From Trichomonas vaginalis G3 (Eukaryota > Parabasalia > Trichomonadida > Trichomonadidae): a stretch of 64,000 nucleotides of DNA. The stretch lies in assembly GCF_026262505.1 (NCBI RefSeq), contig NC_067208.1:19787962-19851961 (forward strand). Direction: 5' to 3'. How positions within the stretch are numbered: position 1 is the first letter of the stretch; each line of letters starts with the position of its first letter. A program made the position numbers and the translations under genes. Below the pieces are notes generated by a model. That model was not told the DNA's origin. It worked only from the letters and a program-made list of their open reading frames with translations, and did not search any database. This document shows, piece by piece, positions 11,314 through 19,744 of the stretch.

Positions 11314-11868
11314 ATGTCACACACAATTTACGTGTCCAACATCGACTACACCGCAGGCACAAAGGAACTTGCTGAAGCCGTTTCAAAGTTCGGCAAGGTT
11401 CTCAATGCCCGCATCATCACAGAGAGAATTCGCGGCCAGACAGTTTCCCGTGGCATTGGCTTCGTCGAGTTCGAAACAGAGCAGGCAATGAAGGCAGCTG
11501 TTGATTCTAAGGAACAAACCCTTATCAACAACCGTGCTCTCAGAATTGCCGCCGCAAGACCAAAGCAACCAAAGGATTGCGCTTTCGTTGCCCACCTTGC
11601 TGCTGGCACAACAAAGGAAAATCTTATCGAGGCTTTCAAGGCTAACAACTCCAAGGATGCCAAGGTTATTGTTTCCAAGTCTAATCCACAAGTTATTTTC
11701 GGTTTCGTCCAATTCGCTACAGCCCAGGATTGCGAGGCTGTTGTTAAGGCACACACACCAGTAAAGATCAATGGTGCTGATGTCGTTATCCGCTTCGCAC
11801 ACAAGTTCTTCAACCAGAGACCAAGAAGAACAAGGAGATACTATCGTAGAGCTCCAACAGGCAAGTAA
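11314..11868 (+). CDS. RNA-binding protein with two RRM domains
   Basis: A protein of 184 residues from the ATG at 11314, or 197 from an in-frame ATG at 11275. The downstream start is preferred because MSHTIYVSNI begins directly with the first RRM strand. RRM1 spans about residues 1-80, with RNP2 IYVSNI and RNP1 RGIGFVEF. RRM2 spans about 88-165, with CAFVAHL and FGFVQFA in the matching positions. The tail is rich in arginine and tyrosine (RPRRTRRYYRR), typical of nucleic-acid-binding tails. It probably binds RNA in the nucleus or cytoplasm; the target cannot be read. Codon use is strongly biased towards C-ending codons, which suggests high expression. The stop is followed by AAT, forming TAAA. 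Confidence 0.85.
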   Translation: MSHTIYVSNIDYTAGTKELAEAVSKFGKVLNARIITERIRGQTVSRGIGFVEFETEQAMKAAVDSKEQTLINNRALRIAAARPKQPKDCAFVAHLAAGTTKENLIEAFKANNSKDAKVIVSKSNPQVIFGFVQFATAQDCEAVVKAHTPVKINGADVVIRFAHKFFNQRPRRTRRYYRRAPTGK

Positions 11869-12308
11869 ATAATTATGGCTTCGTAGATTTTTAGAAACCT
11901 AGTTTTATTTTTTGGCAGAATTTTTTCCATACGAAATTTCTGATTTTGTGTTTCATGTTTCGTTTTGATCTCGAAATCTGATTTTCCATATGAAATCAAT
12001 GCATTTGGTCTTAAATCTGATATATAAATCCAAAATTTCATTTCCTGACTAATTAAAAAACCAACAGAAAAGGACAAACAAACCAAATTATATATAACTA
12101 GATCTTTTTAAAATTAATAAAACAGAGCCTGAAACTCAAAATTCATTTCATATTTTTTTGTCAAAAGAAGGATTTGACATTATACTACCTTAAGATCGTA
12201 TCAACTTTTAGTTTTGTGATCAAACACTATACTTTGAAAGACAACGATCTTTCAAACAAAATAATTATTTTATTAATAATAAAAAAAGAGGAAAATTATT
12301 AAGAACAA
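11869..12308. other. Intergenic region between convergent genes
   Basis: AT-rich, containing the 3' ends of the RRM gene and of the minus-strand gene at 12309. No further gene seen. Confidence 0.5.
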
Positions 12309-13616
12309 TTACTTAGAGAGAACAGTTTCAATGATTGACTGACGAATTTCAGCAACAGAAGGTATTAGTTGTGAATCAGTGAAGTCTACAGCGAATTGGT
12401 ACAGAGATTTCCAGTCGGTTGTGAATGACTGCGCGATAAGAGCCAATTGCCTTACGCCAATTGTCTTTATTTGGTGGAGACATTGGATAGGATCGGTTGT
12501 TGCGAGGAATTCGAAGCCATGGTTCTGTTGCTCGGCGTTATCTGAACCAAGACCATCGAACTTCAAGGTCGGAGCTGCAAAATTGGGGAGTACATAAGAA
12601 CATAATGCTAAAAACAGAGGTTTATCATCTTCTTCGATCTGGAAAATAGCGAGAATGTCATTAACTGCATTCCAGTAATTCTCTGCATCAGGCTTTTGAA
12701 GAAATGCCGAAATAAGATTGTGGCAAACAAAATTTGGATGAAAAATAAGGTCTTCAAACTTATCGGTCCTTGCTGTAAGCATCATAGAGTTCGATTCTTG
12801 GTCGTAAAATTGCTTTTGAACACTAAAAATGTTCTTCAACTGATTTCTTTGATTTTGTAATGATAATTCTGACTGATCAGCGTACAGTTGTGTCAAATCA
12901 TTAAGTGTAGTGAAAAGTTCGCTGTTAAGCTGCTGTATCTCGATGATTTTTTGGGTACATAATGAACAAATCGGTCTGGCTGCGACAATTTCAGAAGTAG
13001 AGAGGTCTAGCTCTGAGAATCTGATAATAGGAATATAATTCAATGGAATGGCATCAACAGAAGTGAGGAGAGATACTAAGTTTGCCGCTGTAATTTTAAG
13101 ATCTCGAACGGCAAGGGTAATAATGGTATTAATTTCTCTTTTAAGGAGCAGGGTGGAGAAATCATGCTCCTTTATGGATCTCCATGTACTCATGGCGGTT
13201 GGCATATTGATATAATTTGTAATTACAAAAGATCTTGCGGCAGAAGAAGAGGTATTATTATCAAGTTGTTTTACCAATGTCTCGTGCTTTTTGATGAGAT
13301 CTATTCCTTCCATAACAAGCGCTCTTAATACATTTTGTTTGAAAGTTGAAAATTTTTCATCCATTTTTCCTGAGTTGACACGAAAATATAAATAAGGAAC
13401 ACAAAAAACATGTAAATTTAACCATTGAACTAATTTGCTGAATGCAGCATTCTGCTCTCCGTCCAAGATAGTTTGACTTTCGACCATTTGCATTTCTTGG
13501 AGTTCTAACATATCTGGAGAATATGTAAAAACAGGTTTTGGAGGAGGCGATGGTGCTACTGGAGCTGGAGCAGGCTGTGGCTGTTCAATATTCTTTTTTT
13601 CTTTTCTCCTAAACAT
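12309..13616 (-). CDS. Unrecognised 435-residue protein with proline-rich N-terminus
   Basis: I do not recognise this family. The ATG at 13616 is chosen; a GTG lies four codons upstream. Residues about 1-12 are basic (MFRRKEKK) and about 14-32 are a proline/alanine linker. The rest, to about 430, is predicted to be mainly helical, with a possible coiled coil in the middle (QQLNSELFTTLNDLTQ). No signal peptide or membrane helix is seen. Upstream, on the coding strand, lies AAAAAAGTGACAAATCAA directly before the ATG, close to the motif found before genes in the large mobile element. The length, normal codon use and clean frame support a real host gene. Confidence 0.8.
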   Translation of the reverse strand: MFRRKEKKNIEQPQPAPAPVAPSPPPKPVFTYSPDMLELQEMQMVESQTILDGEQNAAFSKLVQWLNLHVFCVPYLYFRVNSGKMDEKFSTFKQNVLRALVMEGIDLIKKHETLVKQLDNNTSSSAARSFVITNYINMPTAMSTWRSIKEHDFSTLLLKREINTIITLAVRDLKITAANLVSLLTSVDAIPLNYIPIIRFSELDLSTSEIVAARPICSLCTQKIIEIQQLNSELFTTLNDLTQLYADQSELSLQNQRNQLKNIFSVQKQFYDQESNSMMLTARTDKFEDLIFHPNFVCHNLISAFLQKPDAENYWNAVNDILAIFQIEEDDKPLFLALCSYVLPNFAAPTLKFDGLGSDNAEQQNHGFEFLATTDPIQCLHQIKTIGVRQLALIAQSFTTDWKSLYQFAVDFTDSQLIPSVAEIRQSIIETVLSK

Positions 13617-14057
13617 TTGATTTGTCACTTTTTTGTAATATTTTTATAGAATTTGTAACCACAATTTATTACGAAAATAGACTAATTTTACATCACTCAT
13701 CATTATTGCACACTTTATTAGCTTTTATTTGGATCACAATTGTTTTCGCCAATTTGAATTTCATTCGTTTGGACTTTGCACAAATTGATTAATAACTCTA
13801 ATCTGTATATATCATGGTTTCACCGGAAAACATACATATTCAAGATCACTTTTAATTCATTGAAACTAGAAAATCTTTTAATAACATGTAAATTTAGATA
13901 AGTAGACATGTTTCGACTTTTAAATCAGATTTCTCTAATGATGACAGCTAGATTTATTAATCATATGGATTTTGTTTTTGAAGAAAGGTAAAAAAGCATG
14001 ATTTTTAATAGGAACTAACTAAACAACTTTTATATATTAACAGATGAAACATATAAC
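13617..14057. other. Intergenic region
   Basis: AT-rich, with no gene seen. It contains the promoter of the 12309-13616 gene and the 3' flank of the ATG6 gene. Confidence 0.5.
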
Positions 14058-15032
14058 TCAGCGGAAGTGGCTTTTATATTGATAAACTTGCACAGTCTTA
14101 ATATCAATTAAGAGTGCACGCATTGCTAGTGTAAAACCAACCGTATCATTTGAGTGAAGGGTGTAATCGATATCACCAATCTTTTTCTCGGCCGAAACAA
14201 TCAAGTTCGGACCAATGGTTCCTTTCTTTGACAGGAAATCAAAAGCAAGCTCAAACATCTCCATCATTTTACTTAAGCATACATTGAATGGCTTATACTC
14301 TTTCCTTGATGTTGGATAATTAAATTCTAAGTTTTGGTTCTGAATATGAAAGACAATGTTCTTACTAAGAGTAATGTAAGATGTTGGCAAGCGCAATGAA
14401 CTGAATAAATTCATCAAAATCCGAATAATACAATAAAGTCCATTTTGAATTTCTTCAACTGGAACTGGATACTGTTCTAGTGTGCCAACTCTCATTGAGT
14501 TTATTACACCGAAGAAGTCAGAAACTGATATTTTGTAGGCAAAGAATAGCAATGCAAAATAAGGAGACATTTTCGGTTGCTCTGTGCGTGGTACTGGCTT
14601 TTTCTCGAAGCTACCGCTTCTTTCGTCAATATCATTTTGATAAATGATGCGTGTCGGAATTTCTGGCATATCTGCATTTTGAACGTCATTCATGTAAGCT
14701 CTGCACTGATATATTTGATGAGTTGATCCATTAACTGCTGAAATTGTTTCACTAATGATTTTATCGTATTTTTCTTCGAATTTTGATAACGAGTCAATGC
14801 ATTTCATGCACAATGGAAATAAACTCAATCTGTATTGGCGTGAACGCTTCATGGAATTCATAAATTGTTCATAAAATGGTAAATTTTCCATTGTTTTGAG
14901 TTTTGATTTAAATTGGTTTGGAATTGGCTTATTTATATACTTTTCCATATCTTTATACGTATCGGCTGTGATGACCACTAGTGCTCCACACTTTGTGCAT
15001 TGAGTAATAATGCTATTTTCAGGAATGTTCAT
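14058..15032 (-). CDS. ATG6: Atg6/Beclin-1-like autophagy protein
   Basis: A 324-residue protein, shorter than human Beclin-1 (450). Atg6/Beclin is a subunit of the class III PI3-kinase (Vps34) complexes in autophagy and endosomal sorting. The N-terminal part has the CxxC pairs typical of the family (CTKCGALVV at about 12-20; LCMKCIDSL at about 74-82). A helical, shortened coiled-coil region follows. The C-terminal evolutionarily conserved domain (about 170-320) is clear: SDFFGVINSMRVGTLEQYPV matches the family's FGTINNFRLGRLP, with PVEEIQNGLYCIIRILMNLF after it. The gene starts only 39 bp from the U2AF35 gene on the other strand, so the two share a promoter. An intact frame supports function. 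Confidence 0.85.
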   Translation of the reverse strand: MNIPENSIITQCTKCGALVVITADTYKDMEKYINKPIPNQFKSKLKTMENLPFYEQFMNSMKRSRQYRLSLFPLCMKCIDSLSKFEEKYDKIISETISAVNGSTHQIYQCRAYMNDVQNADMPEIPTRIIYQNDIDERSGSFEKKPVPRTEQPKMSPYFALLFFAYKISVSDFFGVINSMRVGTLEQYPVPVEEIQNGLYCIIRILMNLFSSLRLPTSYITLSKNIVFHIQNQNLEFNYPTSRKEYKPFNVCLSKMMEMFELAFDFLSKKGTIGPNLIVSAEKKIGDIDYTLHSNDTVGFTLAMRALLIDIKTVQVYQYKSHFR

Positions 15033-15071
15033 TCGATTTTTTCAATAAAAATTTATCAAAAAAGCGACAAG
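15033..15071. promoter_or_regulatory. Shared 39-bp divergent promoter of ATG6 and U2AF35
   Basis: Only 39 bp separate the two ATG codons. The spacer is almost entirely A/T and includes TTTATCAAAAAAGCGACAAG before the plus-strand start. Initiators for both genes must lie here or overlap the neighbouring 5' coding end. Confidence 0.65.
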
Positions 15072-15692
15072 ATGAGCGAAGAAAAATTATTTTGCCTTCA
15101 ATTCGAAAAGACCGGAGTTTGTCTCAAAGGAGAGATGTGTAACAAACCACATAGATCAGATCCTATGTCACGTGTTCTATTATTTAAGCATTTATATCCA
15201 GATCCAGATGTATTTTTATCTTTATTGCCAGCAGGTTCAGTAACTATCAGCGACGAAGAAAAGCAACGCGCAGCTGATGCATTTTACTATGACATTTTCT
15301 TAATGTGCCAACGTTTTGGACCAGTTGAAGATATTTTAATTGCTTCAAATAAAACAGACATCATGAATGGTAATGTTTATGTAAGTTTCAAAGAAGTTGA
15401 TGCTGCTCAAGCTGCATTTTTGAACTTAAACAATCAATATTACGCTGGAAGAAAAGTTGAATGCGTTTTAACACCAATATCAAGATTATCAAATGCCATA
15501 TGCAATGAAACTTCATGTCCTTATGGATCTACATGCAATTACGTTCACCCATTAAAAATTTCAGAACATATTACGAAAATTTGCTTTCCACGCTCATCCA
15601 GAGTATATCCAGCTCAATTTAGGAGAGCTGGAAAAATTAAAATTGCAACAACTCCAGCTAATATTCTTAATGGTTCTTTCCAAGCCTTTTAA
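15072..15692 (+). CDS. U2AF1: U2AF small subunit (U2AF35) splicing factor
   Basis: A 206-residue protein with the diagnostic order CCCH zinc finger, UHM, CCCH zinc finger. Finger 1 is at about residues 6-25 (CLQFEKTGVCLKGEMCNKPH). The UHM is at about 50-135, with NGNVYVSFKEVDAAQAA as the RNP1-like strand and ALTP/VLTP-type end. Finger 2 is at about 142-160 (CNETSCPYGSTCNYVH). In other eukaryotes the protein recognises the AG at the 3' splice site together with U2AF65. Trichomonads have few introns but a working spliceosome, so a conserved U2AF35 is expected. It lacks the long RS tail of animal forms. The ATG at 15072 is chosen because upstream residues are unlike the family. Confidence 0.9.
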   Translation: MSEEKLFCLQFEKTGVCLKGEMCNKPHRSDPMSRVLLFKHLYPDPDVFLSLLPAGSVTISDEEKQRAADAFYYDIFLMCQRFGPVEDILIASNKTDIMNGNVYVSFKEVDAAQAAFLNLNNQYYAGRKVECVLTPISRLSNAICNETSCPYGSTCNYVHPLKISEHITKICFPRSSRVYPAQFRRAGKIKIATTPANILNGSFQAF

Positions 15693-16579
15693 GCTATTTA
15701 AGAATATTAATATATGAATAAACTGTTTGTAATCTCTTTGTTTATCAAATAAAACTATTTTAAAACCAAGCGGAATAATTTTTTATATCGTTCACAGCCA
15801 ACCATTATTAAACTGAAGCCTGATCAGTACATCCCAACAAAATTCCGTTGGGCAAGGCATAAACTTAAATTTGCCTTATTTTTAACCTTGTCCTCTGTGA
15901 ATATCATTCAAATTGAGGACATTTGCTCAGAAAACTATACTCATTTGCTTAATTTGAAATCAGGTTTAAGTGTTTCTTTCAGAGACAACCAAGTTAATGG
16001 ATAATTTTTATCTTCAATTGAAATTAGAAGCTATATATATTTTCAGCACATATGAACTTAACCATGATGTAAATTTCTAAGCAGATATCTCAATGAGCAT
16101 GATTACCTATATAATTATATAAATTACTTTAAATTTTGATTTATCTTCTAAAAACTATAGTTGATAGTAGTGTATATTGTCGAAATCACATCATATATGG
16201 CGTTGCACACTTAGTGAATGATTGTGATAAAGAAAATGAGGTTGAATTGAAATCCTCCATGTAAAAAGTCTTCAAACTTCAATTGCGCTCGAGTATTTAA
16301 AATTATATTAACTTGCAAACTCTATACTATCAATGATAACATTGTTCTCCTCAGATTGAATTCAATGAATAGAGCAATTGCACAATTTTCATGTGAATTC
16401 ATATTAAACATGTAATGTGGATCAATATTATCTCGACCATTTTCCAAAAAAAATTCACACCAATTCAATTTTGAAAACTTGGCAAAAGTCGAAATCTTAT
16501 ACCTTAGCATACCCCTAAAATATCTGTTGGGCTAAAATTTCCCTATCAAATTTTGAGAATTAAAAATTTAAGAGCCAAG
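15693..16579. other. Intergenic region with a possible gene remnant
   Basis: Mostly AT-rich, with no intact gene. A stretch at 15753-16004 is more GC-rich and open in one frame (see separate entry). Confidence 0.5.
15753..16004 (+). pseudogene. Open stretch without start codon, unknown remnant
   Basis: An 83-codon stretch stays open between two stops and lacks an ATG near its start. It reads sensibly (for example LKPDQYIPTKFRWARHKLKF) and has a base composition more like the neighbouring genes than the spacers. I do not recognise it. It may be the 3' remnant of a dead gene. Confidence 0.25.
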
Positions 16580-17842
16580 ATGACTTCTCCTGCCATACCC
16601 GAATGCGACTTGTGCTCCGAACCAATTAAAATCAGAGTTCTTTTGCCATGCAACCACAACAACATATGCTTGCAATGCTTTATCAGGTTTAATCGCAATT
16701 ATGGTGGAAATCATTGTTATTTCTGCCAGAAACCAATTGAGCCTAGTCAAGAACCAGTCGCAGTCACAGATATGAGCCTTGACTACGAATCAGCGCGCAA
16801 ATTAAAGCCAAAATTTAATTCTCAATTTAATTTATATTACACAGATGATATTGCCCTAGATGCACTTAAGCAACTATACGAATTCCAATGTCCAGAGTGT
16901 AAAATGGTCTTACAAAACATCGATTTATTCGCTTCTCACATGAAATCTCATCATATGAATGTCTGCTGCATCTGCTTCAACAGCGGACGCTATCCACCTG
17001 AGGCATGCCCAATCTTCCAACGTGCAGCCTATTACGAACATTTGAAGCAACATCCTCGCTGTATTTGCTGCAATCAAGTTTGTTTCGACGCAATGACTCT
17101 TGCCAACCATATGCGCGAGAAGCATGTTCGTTGCGAGCTTTGTGCCAAACAAAATAACGTCTTATGGTTCAATAATTCCGCAGATCTTATCGAACATAAC
17201 GAAAAACAACACTTTGTGTGCCATCATCCCGAATGTTCATCAGAGAATCTCATCGCATTCCTTACACGCGGCGAATTACTCATGCATCTCCAGAAAGTTC
17301 ATGGAGAAAGAGACGTCGAAATCGATATCACACGAGATTTCAACGATAACCACGTTCAGCAGCCAGATGACTCACGCGAAAGGATGATACAACTTAACAA
17401 GAAGCTCATGAACAGATTGAACGACTGTTTCAAGAATTCTCCAGAATCAATCAAGAGATTGAGAATTTACGCGAAGAAACTGATCGAAAACAAGATCGAT
17501 TGCGAAGAATTCTACAAGAACTTCTCAGAAATATGCGGCGACCAGAAGAACTTAGTTTTCTGCGACATGGTCGCTTCGATGCCTGACCCGAGGAAGAGGG
17601 CAGAGCTCTTTAGAATACACAACGGAATTGCCACTCTTGAACACTCAAGACTACCTCCAAAATCGAAGTCAATTAACGCTTTGAACAAAGTTGAGAAAAA
17701 GTCGCATATTCCTACCTCCCATTCACAGGAACAGCCATCAGAAGAGCCTCCAAAGAGAGAAGAACCACCTCAACAGACAGCTGGCAATGGAGGAGGCGGA
17801 AGAAAGAAGAAAGGAAAGAAGATCGTGATTTCGATGTTTTAA
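16580..17842 (+). CDS. ZNF598: ZNF598/Hel2-like E3 ubiquitin ligase
   Basis: A 420-residue protein with the ZNF598/Hel2 plan. An N-terminal RING at about residues 10-52 runs from CDLCSEPI to CYFCQKPIE, with a C-x-H-x4-C core. After a linker comes a tandem set of cysteine/histidine fingers at about 105-235 (CPECKMVLQ...H; CCICF; CICCNQVC; CELCAKQ; CHHPEC...H) in the same order as ZNF598. The tail is lysine-rich with a glycine patch (GNGGGGRKKKGKK). Hel2/ZNF598 ubiquitinates collided ribosomes (uS10/eS10) to start ribosome-associated quality control. The ATG at 16580 is chosen; an in-frame TTG nine codons upstream is not needed. The animal protein is about twice as long, so a reduced version is inferred. 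Confidence 0.85.
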   Translation: MTSPAIPECDLCSEPIKIRVLLPCNHNNICLQCFIRFNRNYGGNHCYFCQKPIEPSQEPVAVTDMSLDYESARKLKPKFNSQFNLYYTDDIALDALKQLYEFQCPECKMVLQNIDLFASHMKSHHMNVCCICFNSGRYPPEACPIFQRAAYYEHLKQHPRCICCNQVCFDAMTLANHMREKHVRCELCAKQNNVLWFNNSADLIEHNEKQHFVCHHPECSSENLIAFLTRGELLMHLQKVHGERDVEIDITRDFNDNHVQQPDDSRERMIQLNKKLMNRLNDCFKNSPESIKRLRIYAKKLIENKIDCEEFYKNFSEICGDQKNLVFCDMVASMPDPRKRAELFRIHNGIATLEHSRLPPKSKSINALNKVEKKSHIPTSHSQEQPSEEPPKREEPPQQTAGNGGGGRKKKGKKIVISMF

Positions 17843-17974
17843 TTCGCTTGTCAGATATTGTTTTAATAAAAATTCATTATATTTTTCGTATTCATCCTTT
17901 TGTTTAATATCTTTTAGTCATTTTTACTAAAAGTTATTATGATTGATGTAATATGTTTAAAAAAATTAAAAAAG

Positions 17975-18046
17975 CTCGGTCACCGGGAATCGAACCCGGA
18001 TCAAAAGAACGACAATCTTACATGATAACCATTACACTATGACCGA
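17975..18046 (-). tRNA. tRNA-Asp(GTC)
   Basis: A 72-nt cloverleaf on the minus strand. The acceptor stem TCGGTCA pairs perfectly with TGACCGA, and the discriminator is G. The T arm is CCGGG-TTCGATT-CCCGG and the D arm has a three-pair stem. The anticodon loop TTGTCGT gives anticodon GTC (Asp); its stem has one T-T mismatch at the top pair. No intron. A T-rich pol III terminator follows directly. The internal B box GGTTCGATTCC is intact. Confidence 0.93.
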
Positions 18047-18388
18047 TTCACATTATCATTTTTATTGATTAGTTGATGATTAGAAAATATGCTTTTTGTT
18101 TCCAACAAATTCTTTTATTTCTTGCATTGTTCCATCGAAAAAACTGCTTACCTTATTAGATTAAAAATTCGTCATTATTTTATCTCTAAGTAGTAATTTT
18201 CTGATTATTCAATATATTTTATCTTAAATTCTTCATTTAGCTCAATTCCACTTATTCAATATATTATATCTCGATTGCAGCCTTGAATGCTTCCTTGAAC
18301 ATATAAAACATATATCATTTCAACTGATCTTATTCAATTTTAAAAAAAAAAAATCAAATTACTTTGAAACCACAATAGCATAAATAAT
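18047..18388. other. Intergenic region
   Basis: Very AT-rich DNA between the tRNA gene and the 3' end of H2A. No gene seen. Confidence 0.5.
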
Positions 18389-18808
18389 TTACTCCTGTGT
18401 CTGAGAAGCATCCTTGCCCTTCTTTGGATTGCCAAGGAGGACCTTGTGGATGTGTGGGACGACACCTGCAGAGGCGATTGTAATGTTGGAGAGGAGTTGG
18501 TTCAATTCTTCATCGTTACGAACGGCAAGCATGATGTGACGTGGGGAAATACGTGTCTTCTTGTTATCACGAGCAGCGTTACCGGCAAGTTCGAGAACTT
18601 CGACAGTAAGATACTCAAGAACAGCGGCCATGAAGACTGGAGCACCTGCACCGACACGCTCACCATAACGGCCTTCACGAAGGAATCTGTGAAGACGGCC
18701 GACAGGGAACTGAAGACCGGCACGGGATGAACGTGTCTTTGGATGCTGGCGTTCGCCATCGACGGCTGTCTTTGTTGCTGTCTTCTTAACACCTTTCTTA
18801 GCTGGCAT
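18389..18808 (-). CDS. H2A: Histone H2A
   Basis: A 139-residue core histone. The H2A signature is clear: [19 protein letters not shown] (residues about 27-45), the acidic-patch region [20 protein letters not shown], and [12 protein letters not shown]. The C-terminus ends GKDASQTQE. The final SQTQE resembles, but is not identical to, the SQE/D-phi motif of H2A.X, so damage-linked phosphorylation is possible but unproven. It is paired head to head with H2B, sharing a 164-bp promoter. It has a TAAA signal at the stop and shows no obvious histone stem-loop downstream. Confidence 0.97.
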   Translation of the reverse strand: MPAKKGVKKTATKTAVDGERQHPKTRSSRAGLQFPVGRLHRFLREGRYGERVGAGAPVFMAAVLEYLTVEVLELAGNAARDNKKTRISPRHIMLAVRNDEELNQLLSNITIASAGVVPHIHKVLLGNPKKGKDASQTQE

Positions 18809-18972
18809 TAGAAACTAATGAAGTGAATTTTTTTCCCGCCAAAAGTTCATGATTTTGAGAGAAATTCCCGCCAAAAAGTAATTCAATTTTTGGGGACTTA
18901 TTATGGCATGCCGATTTGGCGCCAGATTCCTCTCAATTCTTGGCGGGAACTGTTTGAGTTCATTAGTTTAAG
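18809..18972. promoter_or_regulatory. Divergent H2A/H2B promoter with E2F-like boxes
   Basis: Four sites match the E2F/DP consensus (TTTSSCGC): TTTTCCCGCCAAAA at about 18831-18844, TTCCCGCCAAAAA at 18865-18877, TTTGGCGCC at 18915-18923 and TTGGCGGGAA at about 18940-18949. Each gene also has the same TTCATTAGTTT initiator block, with the A of TCA 11-12 bp before its ATG (18816-18822 on minus, 18959-18969 on plus). The arrangement suggests joint S-phase control by E2F-family factors; that is inference. Confidence 0.75.
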
Positions 18973-19362
18973 ATGTCATCCAAGAAGCCAGCATCTAAGA
19001 CACCAACAGAGAAGAAGCCAGCCGTCGAAGGAGTTGATGCCGCTAACGCTGCCAAGCAAGATAAGAAGCTCCGCCACAAGAAGCGTGCTGAAACATTCTC
19101 ATCCTACATCTTCAAGGTTCTTAAGCAGGTCCACCCAGATATCGGTATCTCCAACAAGGCTATGATGGTCATGAACTCCTTCGTTACAGATATCTTCGAG
19201 CGTATTGCTCAGGAAGGCGCCCGCCTTGTCGATATGAACGAGCGTAACACACTCGGTTCCCGCGAAGTTCAGACAGCTGTTCGTCTTGTTCTTCCAGGCG
19301 ATCTTGCTAAGCACGCCGTTTCAGAAGGTGGCAAGGCCGTCGCTAAGTTCAACGCTGAGTAA
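18973..19362 (+). CDS. H2B: Histone H2B
   Basis: A 129-residue core histone. Family marks: [20 protein letters not shown] (about 37-56), [20 protein letters not shown] (about 58-77), [20 protein letters not shown] (about 92-111) and the C-terminal [14 protein letters not shown] helix. The N-tail is lysine/proline-rich and of normal length. Strong codon bias, as expected for a highly expressed gene. It is divergent from H2A with a mirrored initiator. The stop overlaps TAAA. Confidence 0.97.
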   Translation: MSSKKPASKTPTEKKPAVEGVDAANAAKQDKKLRHKKRAETFSSYIFKVLKQVHPDIGISNKAMMVMNSFVTDIFERIAQEGARLVDMNERNTLGSREVQTAVRLVLPGDLAKHAVSEGGKAVAKFNAE

Positions 19363-19744
19363 AGTATTTCATGTTCAATCCTAATTTACAAATTTTTATT
19401 ATATCGGTGGAAGAGAAAATTATGTACTCAATAATTTCTGTTCATATTCAGAAATAATGTCTTTCTGAATACGTTTATGGATGACTGCATATTACTTGCG
19501 CACGCCATTAATTTATTTTAATTATTAATGATTTTGTATCTCTCCCTACTAAATTCTGTATTCAAAAGCTAAATTATAATATCATATATATACTAATACA
19601 TCTTGTGATCCCTAAGTTGACTGTCTTTCTTATTGAAATTGTTATGCTCGTTTCAAGTATATTTAGATAAATTCATTGTACTCTCAGGTGTGAAAAATAT
19701 AGGGTCAACTAGGAAAACATAACAAAAATTTTATTAAACATAAA
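19363..19744. other. Intergenic region between convergent genes
   Basis: AT-rich, between the 3' ends of H2B and the CFAP210-like gene. Nothing further seen. Confidence 0.5.

Noticed and set aside
11346-11813. 155-codon and 139-codon frames antisense to the RRM gene
   Set aside because: Shadows of a strongly codon-biased gene on the other strand. No family resemblance.
14020-14042. Possible intron 3' end (AACTAACTAAAC then TTAACAG)
   Set aside because: It lies outside coding DNA, no matching GTATGT donor is nearby, and it differs from the known trichomonad ACTAACACACAG branch/acceptor block.
18446-18792. Open frames overlapping histone H2A on both strands
   Set aside because: Shadows of the H2A coding sequence.
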